From an uncultured Actinomycetes bacterium (GTDB taxonomy: Bacteria > Actinomycetota > Actinomycetes > Nanopelagicales > Nanopelagicaceae), in NCBI GenBank assembly GCA_903852955.1, contig CAINSH010000251.1, positions 1-5,422 on the forward strand: DNA of 5,422 bases, given 5' to 3'. Each line of letters opens with the position of its first letter. Position 1 is the first letter of the stretch. This document shows, piece after piece, positions 1-5,376 of this stretch. The position numbers and the translations under genes are program-made. The notes beneath the pieces are model-generated. The model was not told the origin of the DNA, made no database searches, and saw nothing but the letters and a program-made list of their open reading frames with translations.

Positions 1-405
1 CTCGTTGAATTTCTACAGGGCAAAGGTCATGACGTGAAAGATCACGGTCCTCATGAATTTGACGCCCTAGATGATTATCCAGATTTTTGTATCCCGGCTG
101 CCATTGCAACCGTTGCTGACCCGTGTTCACTAGGAATTGTTTTAGGCGGTTCGGGTAATGGCGAACAAATTGCTGCAAATAAAGTTAAAGGTGTGCGTGC
201 AGCGTTAGCTTGGAGCGTGGAAACTGCGAAATTAGCTAAAGAACATAACAATGCAAATGTAGTTGGAATCGGTGGGCGCATGCATTCAATCGATGAATGT
301 AAAGCGATTATCGATGCGTTTATAGAAACGCCTTTTTCAAATGATGAGCGACATATTCGCCGCATCAACAAGATTTCTACTTACGAAAATACATCAAATC
401 TGTAA
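1..405 (+). CDS. rpiB: Ribose-5-phosphate isomerase B, 5' end cut off by the window edge
   Basis: Interconverts ribose 5-phosphate and ribulose 5-phosphate in the non-oxidative pentose phosphate pathway; cytosolic. The frame is open from base 1, giving 134 visible residues; about 20 N-terminal residues, including the usual SDHAG phosphate-binding start, are missing. The loop GGSGNGEQIAANK lies at visible residues 49-61. Its Glu (codon 163-165) occupies the catalytic-base position that is Cys in E. coli-type enzymes, as in mycobacterial RpiB. Further family marks are EHNNA (active-site His), GIGGRMH and the phosphate-binding arginines in ERHIRRI. An in-frame GTG at 34 could be mistaken for the start, but the preceding codons (LVEFLQGKGHD) continue the RpiB fold, so the true start lies upstream. 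The last 29 bases overlap the convergent trmB. Identity is very secure. Confidence 0.95.
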   Translation, partial: LVEFLQGKGHDVKDHGPHEFDALDDYPDFCIPAAIATVADPCSLGIVLGGSGNGEQIAANKVKGVRAALAWSVETAKLAKEHNNANVVGIGGRMHSIDECKAIIDAFIETPFSNDERHIRRINKISTYENTSNL

Positions 406-1036
406 CTTGGTGATCTTTATCGATCCCCTGTCCTTCAAATCTAGTGACCGGACGTGATTCAGGTTTATCGATCACTCCCCCGCTAAATAAAACTGATGCA
501 GCAAAAACATCCTTAATGCTTTCGGCATATGGAACCCAGTCTGTAGCTATATGTATATATCCATCCTTTTTTAACTTTGGATGAATTAACTCTAAAAAGC
601 CTTGGTTAACAATCCGGCGTTTGTTGTGTTTCTTCTTTGGCCAGGGATCTGGAAAATACAGATGAATCGCATCAAGTGATTCATCTTCAAACATGTACGG
701 CAAAACAACATGTACGTCGTCTTCAATAACTCGAAGATTCTTCAAGTCATTTTCAATAATGCGAGCTAGCAATTTTCCAATTCCTGGTGGATGTACATCA
801 ACGGCGATATAGCCATTGTTAGGGTGATTTTTTGCAATGATTGCAGTGGCTTCCCCCATACCGAAGCCGATTTCCATAATGATTTTTTCCGATGTGGGGA
901 AAATCTCATGAAGATTTATTTTCTTAGTTTCGACAGCAATTCCATAGATAGCCTGCAGCGCATTTTTTGCCTCACGTTGGGCCTCGGTAATACGAGATCC
1001 ACGGATGCTGTAGCTGCGTACCGATGGGCGTTCCAT
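377..1036 (-). CDS. trmB: tRNA (guanine-N7-)-methyltransferase TrmB
   Basis: Uses S-adenosylmethionine to make 7-methylguanosine, normally at position 46 in the tRNA variable loop; cytosolic. The 219-residue length is typical. In order: an N-terminal RSYSIRGSRIT segment (residues 7-17) as in actinobacterial homologues; the SAM-binding MEIGFGMGEAT (54-64); the acidic motif AVDVHPPGIGKLL (78-90); the signature FPDPWPKKKHNKRR (128-141) with the catalytic Asp130; IATDW (163-167); and the tRNA-contacting SRPVTRFEGQG (194-204). An in-frame TGA 12 bases upstream makes the ATG at 1036 the earliest possible ATG start. No clear Shine-Dalgarno sequence precedes it. An ATG 16 bases upstream is in another frame and is not used. 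The 3' end overlaps rpiB by 29 bases, and that overlap encodes the conserved DLMYFR end of TrmB. It is divergent from pepN. Confidence 0.95.
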   Translation of the reverse strand: MERPSVRSYSIRGSRITEAQREAKNALQAIYGIAVETKKINLHEIFPTSEKIIMEIGFGMGEATAIIAKNHPNNGYIAVDVHPPGIGKLLARIIENDLKNLRVIEDDVHVVLPYMFEDESLDAIHLYFPDPWPKKKHNKRRIVNQGFLELIHPKLKKDGYIHIATDWVPYAESIKDVFAASVLFSGGVIDKPESRPVTRFEGQGIDKDHQVTDLMYFRK

Positions 1037-1084
1037 GGGCCAACTCTGTCATGGTTTGATTAGTACCTACAAAAGGAGCAACAA
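1037..1084. promoter_or_regulatory. Divergent trmB-pepN spacer
   Basis: These 48 bases must hold the promoters for both trmB and pepN unless they lie inside the opposing coding regions. I see no strong -35/-10 pair either way. The best minus-strand candidate is ACTAAT (1064-1059), which matches 4 of 6 bases of TATAAT, but its -35 would fall on the pepN start. I infer shared or overlapping promoters; individual elements cannot be assigned by eye. Confidence 0.4.
1071..1078 (+). promoter_or_regulatory. Shine-Dalgarno site of pepN
   Basis: AAAAGGAG lies 6 bases before the GTG at 1085. This strong site decides the GTG start, giving the N-terminus MPGLNLSRAEA, typical of actinobacterial PepN. It is the best ribosome-binding site in the window. 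Confidence 0.85.
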
Positions 1085-3622
1085 GTGCCAGGATTGAATT
1101 TGAGCCGTGCTGAAGCTAAAGAGCGTGCGGACCATCTTTATGTAAATAGCTATAACGTCACTCTCGATGTGACTAAGGGCGAAGAAACCTTTTATTCAAA
1201 GTCAGAGGTTTCCTTTACATGTAACAAGCCTGGGTATTCAACCTTTATTGATGCTGTTGGTCGCACAGTTATTAGCGCAACCCTTAATGGTGTGGCCGTT
1301 GATACTTCTGACTTTGATGGCGAAAGTATCTTTTTAACTAATCTTGCCGCTGAAAATAACTTAGTAATTGAAATTGAAGCCGAATATTCAAATTCCGGAG
1401 AAGGTTTACAACGCTCAGTGGACCCATCTGACAAAGAGGTTTATCTGTATTCCCAGGGCGAAACTGCGCACATTCGCAACATGTTCCCTTGTTTTGACCA
1501 GCCATCACTTAAGGCAACTTTTACTCTAACTGTTACAACGCCTGGGCATTGGGAAGCTGTTTCAAATAACCCAGTCGAAAGTAAAGTGGCTAAAGGCGAC
1601 CTTGTTGAATGGAAGTTTAAAACTACTCCGCGCATTGCTACTTATTTAGACGCGCTTATTGCCGGGCCGTATTCACATGTCCATGATGTATATAAAGGTG
1701 AAAAAGAGATTCCACTTGGAATCTACTGCCGCAAATCAATGTTGCAATATCTAGATCCAGAAAATATCTTTGAAATTACCAAGCAGGGTTTTGAGTACTT
1801 TGAGAAGGTATTCGGTCTTGCTTATCCATTTGAAAAATATGATCAAATCGCAGTTGTTGACTTCAACTTTGGTGCAATGGAAAACGCTGGCGCAGTAACT
1901 TTCCGCGAAGATGTTCTTGTCTTCCGCAGCCATATGCCAGAAAAAGCCTATTTGTCTCGCGCCAACACAATTCTGCACGAAATGGCGCACATGTGGTTTG
2001 GTGACATGGTCACAATGTCGTGGTGGGATGACCTATGGCTCAACGAATCTTTTGCAGAATGGTCTTCATATCTAGCTCTTGCTGAAGCAACGCGCTTCAA
2101 AGGTGCATGGTCAGAATTTAATGCGGCCCGTAAGAATTGGGCTTATCGCCAAGATCAACTTTCTTCTACTCACCCAATTATCGCCGACATGGTCGATATG
2201 GAAGCCGTTAACGCTAACTTTGATGGAATCACGTATGCAAAAGGTGCATCTGTTTTACACCAGCTAGTTGCACACGTAGGTCGTCCACAATTTATTGAAG
2301 GTTTGCAGAAATACTTTGCAAAGCACGCCTGGGGTAATACAACGCTTAATGATTTACTCGTTGAACTTGAAGCTGCAAGTGGTCGTAAATTAGATACGTG
2401 GGTTAACACCTGGTTACAAACTGCCGGCGTGAATACTTTGCGTCCAGCACTTGAAATCGAAGGTGATTCATACAAGAGCATTTCAATCACTCAAGAAGCA
2501 CCGCTAGTTCCAGAAGGTTCGAAAGAGCTTCGCCCGCACCGATTGGCAATAGGTCTGTATGACATTGCTGGTGATGCATTGGTTCTTCGTAAATCCGTTG
2601 AACTTGATGTAACCGGAGCAAAAACGCTCGTTGCTGAACTTGCTGGCGAAAAGTTGGCCGATCTAGTACTTATCAATGATCGCGATCTTTCTTACGCCAA
2701 ACTCCGCTTTGATGAGCGCTCAATTGCAACGCTAAAGTCGCATTTAGGAAAGCTTGATGATGCATTGGCTCGCGCTTTGTGTTGGGCATACACCTGGGAC
2801 ATGCACCGCGATGCCGAGATTTCATCGGCAGATTTCATTGAGGTCGCCTTGTCGGGCCTTGCCGGTGAAACCGATGATGCAATTGTAAATATTGTTATTG
2901 CTCAACTTGGAACTTCAGTCGAAGCGTATGCAACCGATGCTAATCGCCATAAGTATCGCGAAAAATTAGCTAATGGTTTCTGGGAGCTAACTTCAAAGAG
3001 CGCTCCTGGTAGCGACTTACAACTGCTTTATTCACGTGCTTTCGCCGCTAATGCCCACACCGAAGATCAGATTCAAAAAGTACGTGGTCTGCTTGAAGGT
3101 TCGGCGCAAGGACTTAAAATCGATGCTGACCTGCGTTGGTATTTCTTAATTTCCTTAACTGAACGCGGTGCAACAACTAAGCAAGAGTTAGAAGCAGAGT
3201 TAGCTAAAGACAACACAACTTCGGGAAATCTTTTCTTTGAAACTGCTACCGCTGCTGCACCTAATGCCGAAGCCAAGGCTTATGCCTTCAATAAAGTTAT
3301 GGATACCCATGTTGCAACTTCAGTTCGGTCGGCCTTAGTTGCAGGTTTCCAGCGCCCAATTCAGCGCCATATTCTTGAATCCTTTGTGGACCTTTACTTT
3401 GAAAATCTTCTCAGCCAGTGGAAATCAAAATCTTATGAAATCGCAGCCAAATACGTAACCGGTTTGTATCCATCGTGGGTGCTAACGCAGAAAGTTATGG
3501 ATAAGACTAATTCTTGGCTTTCAGGTGAAGGTAAAGATGCACCGGCTGTATTGCGCAAACTAGTTAAAGAATCTCAAGACGGACTTATTCGTGCATTGAA
3601 AGTTCAGAAGTTAGATATTTAA
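1085..3622 (+). CDS. pepN: Aminopeptidase N, M1 family zinc metallopeptidase
   Basis: Removes N-terminal amino acids from peptides in the last steps of protein breakdown. There is no signal peptide or membrane segment, so it should be cytosolic. At 845 residues it is close to the actinobacterial norm. An N-terminal beta domain (about 1-185) is followed by the thermolysin-like domain with the exopeptidase motif GAMEN (263-267) and the zinc site HEMAH (298-302). Ligands are His298, His302 and Glu321 (in LWLNES), with Glu299 as general base and Tyr384 (TYAKG) stabilising the transition state. Gln124 (YSQGETAH) matches the substrate-binding Gln of the family. A small beta domain and a long helical ERAP1-like C-terminal domain (from about 530) complete it. 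All catalytic residues are present. The GTG start is supported by AAAAGGAG. Its TAA stop overlaps the stop of the convergent small membrane gene by 4 bases. Confidence 0.97.
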   Translation: MPGLNLSRAEAKERADHLYVNSYNVTLDVTKGEETFYSKSEVSFTCNKPGYSTFIDAVGRTVISATLNGVAVDTSDFDGESIFLTNLAAENNLVIEIEAEYSNSGEGLQRSVDPSDKEVYLYSQGETAHIRNMFPCFDQPSLKATFTLTVTTPGHWEAVSNNPVESKVAKGDLVEWKFKTTPRIATYLDALIAGPYSHVHDVYKGEKEIPLGIYCRKSMLQYLDPENIFEITKQGFEYFEKVFGLAYPFEKYDQIAVVDFNFGAMENAGAVTFREDVLVFRSHMPEKAYLSRANTILHEMAHMWFGDMVTMSWWDDLWLNESFAEWSSYLALAEATRFKGAWSEFNAARKNWAYRQDQLSSTHPIIADMVDMEAVNANFDGITYAKGASVLHQLVAHVGRPQFIEGLQKYFAKHAWGNTTLNDLLVELEAASGRKLDTWVNTWLQTAGVNTLRPALEIEGDSYKSISITQEAPLVPEGSKELRPHRLAIGLYDIAGDALVLRKSVELDVTGAKTLVAELAGEKLADLVLINDRDLSYAKLRFDERSIATLKSHLGKLDDALARALCWAYTWDMHRDAEISSADFIEVALSGLAGETDDAIVNIVIAQLGTSVEAYATDANRHKYREKLANGFWELTSKSAPGSDLQLLYSRAFAANAHTEDQIQKVRGLLEGSAQGLKIDADLRWYFLISLTERGATTKQELEAELAKDNTTSGNLFFETATAAAPNAEAKAYAFNKVMDTHVATSVRSALVAGFQRPIQRHILESFVDLYFENLLSQWKSKSYEIAAKYVTGLYPSWVLTQKVMDKTNSWLSGEGKDAPAVLRKLVKESQDGLIRALKVQKLDI

Positions 3623-3654
3623 TTAATTGAATTAATTGAAGATTCTGAACTTTC
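3598..3654. terminator. 12-bp perfect inverted repeat at the pepN convergent junction, possible terminator
   Basis: GAAAGTTCAGAA (3598-3609) is repeated exactly in reverse complement as TTCTGAACTTTC (3643-3654), with 33 bases between. Inside lies a smaller AT-only hairpin, AATTAAT (3621-3627) pairing with ATTAATT (3631-3637). The left arm is in the last pepN codons and the right arm in the last codons of the small minus-strand gene. On the plus strand the right arm is followed by TTTT (3655-3658), as a weak Rho-independent terminator for pepN would be. The stem is only one third GC and the minus side has no T-run, so termination, especially in both directions, is an inference. Confidence 0.45.
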
Positions 3655-3804
3655 TTTTCGGGGCGCTGATGCGATCCAAGAAGTAAGTGCAATGATTGCG
3701 AAAAGAGCAACTGGCGCAATTACATATCTAAGAACTGTGTCGGTAATGCTTAAGCCTGGGCCGCTAATAAGGCCATCTTCAACTGGTGACATAAGTAAAC
3801 GCAT
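3619..3804 (-). CDS. Small single-span membrane protein, function unknown
   Basis: A 61-residue protein. Residues 1-27 are mildly polar and contain SGPGLSITDTVLRY. Residues 28-47 (VIAPVALFAIIALTSWIASA) form one clear membrane helix, and a charged Ser/Glu-rich tail follows. The helix is real-looking rather than a shadow: it lies outside pepN, fills an otherwise empty gap and is spaced as an operon partner. I recall similar small proteins with a GPGLSxTDT-like segment beside HNH and pepN genes in Actinobacteria, but cannot confirm it. It starts 18 bases after the HNH stop, on the same strand and in the same frame. AAAGGA at 3824-3819 is 14 bases from the ATG at 3804, rather far; Met5 (3792) is an alternative start. 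Its stop shares TTAA with the pepN stop. By charge, the basic Arg-Lys after the helix suggests the C-terminal tail is cytoplasmic. Confidence 0.7.
   Translation of the reverse strand: MRLLMSPVEDGLISGPGLSITDTVLRYVIAPVALFAIIALTSWIASAPRKESSESSINSIN
3623..3640. repeat. Two tandem copies of a 9-bp unit
   Basis: TTAATTGAA occurs at 3623-3631 and again directly at 3632-3640. On the minus strand it encodes the repeated Ser-Ile-Asn pair that ends the small membrane protein. Because 9 is a multiple of three, copy-number change would only lengthen or shorten the tail. It probably arose by slippage in AT-rich DNA and forms part of the loop of the junction inverted repeat. Confidence 0.8.
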
Positions 3805-3822
3805 GGATAAAGTGTAAATCCT

Positions 3823-4338
3823 TTATGCAGTTGCTGCTGCCACACCAAATGGTTCTAGATACTGCAACCATTTGGCGTTAGTTTGACCAGTTCCAAGAAT
3901 TCTCCAAGCCGCGCCAACAGGTTCGCGCGGAAGTTGGCGCAAACGCCAACCTATTTCTTTAAGTTGCTTATCGGCCTTTAAATGATTGCATTTGTGACAA
4001 GCTGAAACAACGTTTTCCCAGTTGTGACCGCCGCCACGACTGCGTGGAATCACATGATCGATAGATGTAGCAGGCGCACTGCAATACACACACCGGCCTC
4101 CGTCACGCGCAAATATTGCCCGACGAGAAAGTGGAACTGCATGGCGATATGGAATGCGAACAAATTTATTAAGACGAATTACCGAAGGTAGTTCTATTTC
4201 TCCGCCGGAGAAATGCAAAACAGATCCAGATTCTTCAATCATTGTTGCTCTGTGATTAAGGACCAAAATAAGCGCACGGCGTTCGGTTATGACACCTAGT
4301 GGTTCGTAGGTGGCGTTCAAAACCAACGTTCGAGACAT
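3823..4338 (-). CDS. HNH endonuclease family protein, chromosomal actinobacterial type
   Basis: A 171-residue protein with an N-terminal region (MSRTLVLNATYEPLGVIT) characteristic of a conserved, non-mobile HNH family, and an HNH module at about 72-126. Two zinc knuckles, CVYC (83-86) and CHKC (114-117), frame the ββα-metal core: Asp94-His95 in SIDHVIPRSRGG, Asn109 in WENVV, and Asn118-His119 in CNHLK. All expected residues are present, so nuclease activity is plausible; substrate and role are unknown. The family is common next to pepN and glbO in Actinobacteria (Rv2469c in M. tuberculosis, from memory), which argues for a housekeeping DNA role rather than an intron, toxin or restriction enzyme. 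AAGGGA five bases upstream fixes the ATG at 4338. It is divergent from the MscS gene and probably co-transcribed with the small membrane gene downstream. Confidence 0.92.
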   Translation of the reverse strand: MSRTLVLNATYEPLGVITERRALILVLNHRATMIEESGSVLHFSGGEIELPSVIRLNKFVRIPYRHAVPLSRRAIFARDGGRCVYCSAPATSIDHVIPRSRGGGHNWENVVSACHKCNHLKADKQLKEIGWRLRQLPREPVGAAWRILGTGQTNAKWLQYLEPFGVAAATA

Positions 4339-4343
4339 GCGAT

Positions 4344-4349
4344 TCCCTT
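4344..4349 (-). promoter_or_regulatory. Shine-Dalgarno site of the HNH gene
   Basis: On the minus strand AAGGGA (4349 to 4344) precedes the ATG at 4338 by 5 bases. It supports that start over internal ones. Confidence 0.7.
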
Positions 4350-4400
4350 CGCGATTGGTTTATCTTGCCCCAAAACACCCGAGCACATGGGTATTGACTA

Positions 4401-4430
4401 GCGACATTTCGGTAAAGATTTGGATAAAGT
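4401..4430 (+). promoter_or_regulatory. Possible promoter of a leaderless MscS transcript
   Basis: TAAAGT (4425-4430, 4 of 6 bases of TATAAT) ends 9 bases before the ATG at 4440. GCGACA (4401-4406, 4 of 6 bases of TTGACA) lies 18 bases upstream of it. No Shine-Dalgarno sequence precedes the ATG. A -10 this close to a start codon is the usual picture for leaderless actinobacterial mRNAs. The match is modest. Confidence 0.35.
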
Positions 4431-4439
4431 CTGTCTTCT

Positions 4440-4994
4440 ATGAACGAATCCGTGCGTAATGCCCTTGAGTGGATTAGCGGAACCCCCCTGCGCGTAGCAA
4501 TCATCCTAATCACTTCAATGGTGGCCCAAGCTTTTGGAACCCGCGCAATCGATAGAGCAATGTCTAGGCTTTCTACAGCCGATTTACTTCCTGGCCCACG
4601 CAATATCGTTACTCGGCAAAAAGAGCGTGCACGCACAATCGGTGGAGTTTTATCTAGCACTTTAAAAACAGTTATTTGGGTTGTTGCATCTGCAATGGCC
4701 CTTGGTGAACTTGGATTTAACTTAGGACCCATCATTGCCTCAGCTGGAATTTTGGGAGTTGCACTTGGACTTGGTGCGCAGACTCTTGTTCGAGATGTTT
4801 TATCTGGAATATTTATGTTGGTCGAAGATCAATATGGAGTCGGCGACAAAGTAGATGTCCTTGAAGTTCAAGGTGTTGTAGAAAAAGTGGGCTTACGTGT
4901 TACTTGTGTCCGGGATAAAAAAGGCACGCTCTGGTATTTACGTAATGGTGAAATACTAAAAGTCGGAAACAAATCCCAACCTCAAGGAATCTAA
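4440..4994 (+). CDS. Short MscS-family mechanosensitive channel lacking the C-terminal cage domain
   Basis: Forms an inner-membrane channel that would release solutes on osmotic downshock, if it acts as MscS does. In 184 residues there are three hydrophobic segments: about 17-37, 74-94 and the pore helix 97-128. The pore helix has the Gly/Ala-rich ASAGILGVALGLGAQ (100-114), then the kinked amphipathic part VRDVLSGIFMLVEDQ. The beta domain follows (YGVGDKVDV, then GVVEKVGLRVTCVRD, to YLRNGEILKVGNKSQ). The protein stops there, so the alpha/beta domain of about 100 residues that forms the cytoplasmic cage in E. coli MscS is absent. The usual Pro before NGE/NGK is Arg here. The next bases are occupied by the convergent glbO, overlapping by 4, so there is no hidden continuation. 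The ATG has no ribosome-binding site and may be leaderless. Confidence 0.88.
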   Translation: MNESVRNALEWISGTPLRVAIILITSMVAQAFGTRAIDRAMSRLSTADLLPGPRNIVTRQKERARTIGGVLSSTLKTVIWVVASAMALGELGFNLGPIIASAGILGVALGLGAQTLVRDVLSGIFMLVEDQYGVGDKVDVLEVQGVVEKVGLRVTCVRDKKGTLWYLRNGEILKVGNKSQPQGI

Positions 4995-5374
4995 TTATCT
5001 GGCTGATTCTTCATTGAATGGGCCGCATATTGAAAGTAAGTCCAAAGCTCTTCTTTAAGTTCTTCGGCAATATTTAAATCAATTACTGCAGCATGCATAC
5101 ATTCAAGCCAAGCATCATGTTCGGGTGTTGCTATATGAAATTCTGCGTGACGCATTCGCAGCCTTGGATGTCCCCGTTGTTCAGTGTAGGTATTTGGCCC
5201 ACCCCAATATTGCTCCAAAAATAATTCAAGTCTTTCCTCCGCACCAGCCATATCTTCTTCTGGATACATTGGTTTCAAAATTGGATTAACTGAAACCTTT
5301 TCATAGAAGCGCTTTGTTAACTCTTTAAATGTTTCAGATCCACCAGCGCGTTCATAAAATGTTTCTTCACTCAT
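4991..5374 (-). CDS. glbO: Group II truncated haemoglobin (trHbO)
   Basis: A small cytosolic haem protein binding oxygen and related ligands; in mycobacteria GlbO is linked to oxygen or redox chemistry at the membrane, but its exact role is unsettled. The 127-residue sequence aligns almost without gaps with mycobacterial GlbO. Key positions are Tyr24 (B10), Tyr37 (CD1), Ala45 (E7), Leu49 (E11), the proximal haem ligand His76 (F8, in RLRMRHAEF) and Trp89 (G8, in HDAWLECMH). The block AGAEERLELFLEQYWGGP (43-60) and EQRGHPRLRMRH are family signatures. An in-frame TAA upstream limits extension, so the ATG at 5374 is used; only a weak AAAGAAG precedes it. The ATG is 2 bases after the stop of a probable upstream gene, suggesting translational coupling. 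The TAG stop overlaps the MscS stop by 4 bases. Confidence 0.96.
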   Translation of the reverse strand: MSEETFYERAGGSETFKELTKRFYEKVSVNPILKPMYPEEDMAGAEERLELFLEQYWGGPNTYTEQRGHPRLRMRHAEFHIATPEHDAWLECMHAAVIDLNIAEELKEELWTYFQYAAHSMKNQPDN

Positions 5375-5376
5375 GG

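Larger units (their letters stand above)
4339..4439. promoter_or_regulatory. Divergent HNH-MscS spacer
   Basis: This 101-bp spacer is the largest in the window and must carry the start signals for both the HNH and MscS genes. GCGATT occurs twice, at 4339-4344 and 4351-4356, and the second copy overlaps the palindrome TCGCGA (4349-4354). I see no clear operator. TTGACT at 4394-4399 resembles a plus-strand -35 box but has no good -10 at 16-18 bases. I could not assign a minus-strand promoter for the HNH gene. Confidence 0.5.

Noticed and set aside
75..371. A 98-codon minus-strand frame opposite rpiB
   Set aside because: Lies wholly inside a certain RpiB coding region, with no recognisable domain; a shadow frame.
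371..401. AGATTT / AAATCT inverted repeat at the rpiB-trmB overlap
   Set aside because: Only 6 bp with a 19-base loop, which is expected by chance in AT-rich DNA.
1010..1052. An upstream ATG at 1052 on the minus strand as the trmB start or a leader peptide
   Set aside because: It is out of frame with TrmB and would give only a short peptide overlapping the trmB start; no ribosome-binding site is seen.
791..1063. A 90-codon plus-strand frame opposite trmB
   Set aside because: Opposes the conserved TrmB N-terminal half and runs into the divergent spacer; composition does not look like a protein.
2170..2490. A 106-codon minus-strand frame inside pepN
   Set aside because: Antisense to the intact M1 peptidase domain, Ser/Ala-rich, with no start signals; a shadow.
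3823..4338. HNH gene as part of a homing intron, restriction or toxin system
   Set aside because: No intron, methyltransferase, immunity gene or integrase nearby; flanked by housekeeping genes in a familiar actinobacterial order.
4256..4735. A 159-codon minus-strand frame spanning the HNH-MscS spacer
   Set aside because: Overlaps the HNH start in another frame and is antisense to MscS; Arg-rich with no domain, so chance.
4985..5011. AGGAATC / GATTCTT hairpin at the MscS-glbO junction as a terminator
   Set aside because: Only 7 pairs including one G-U, with no T-run after it; weaker than the pepN junction repeat and compatible with chance.
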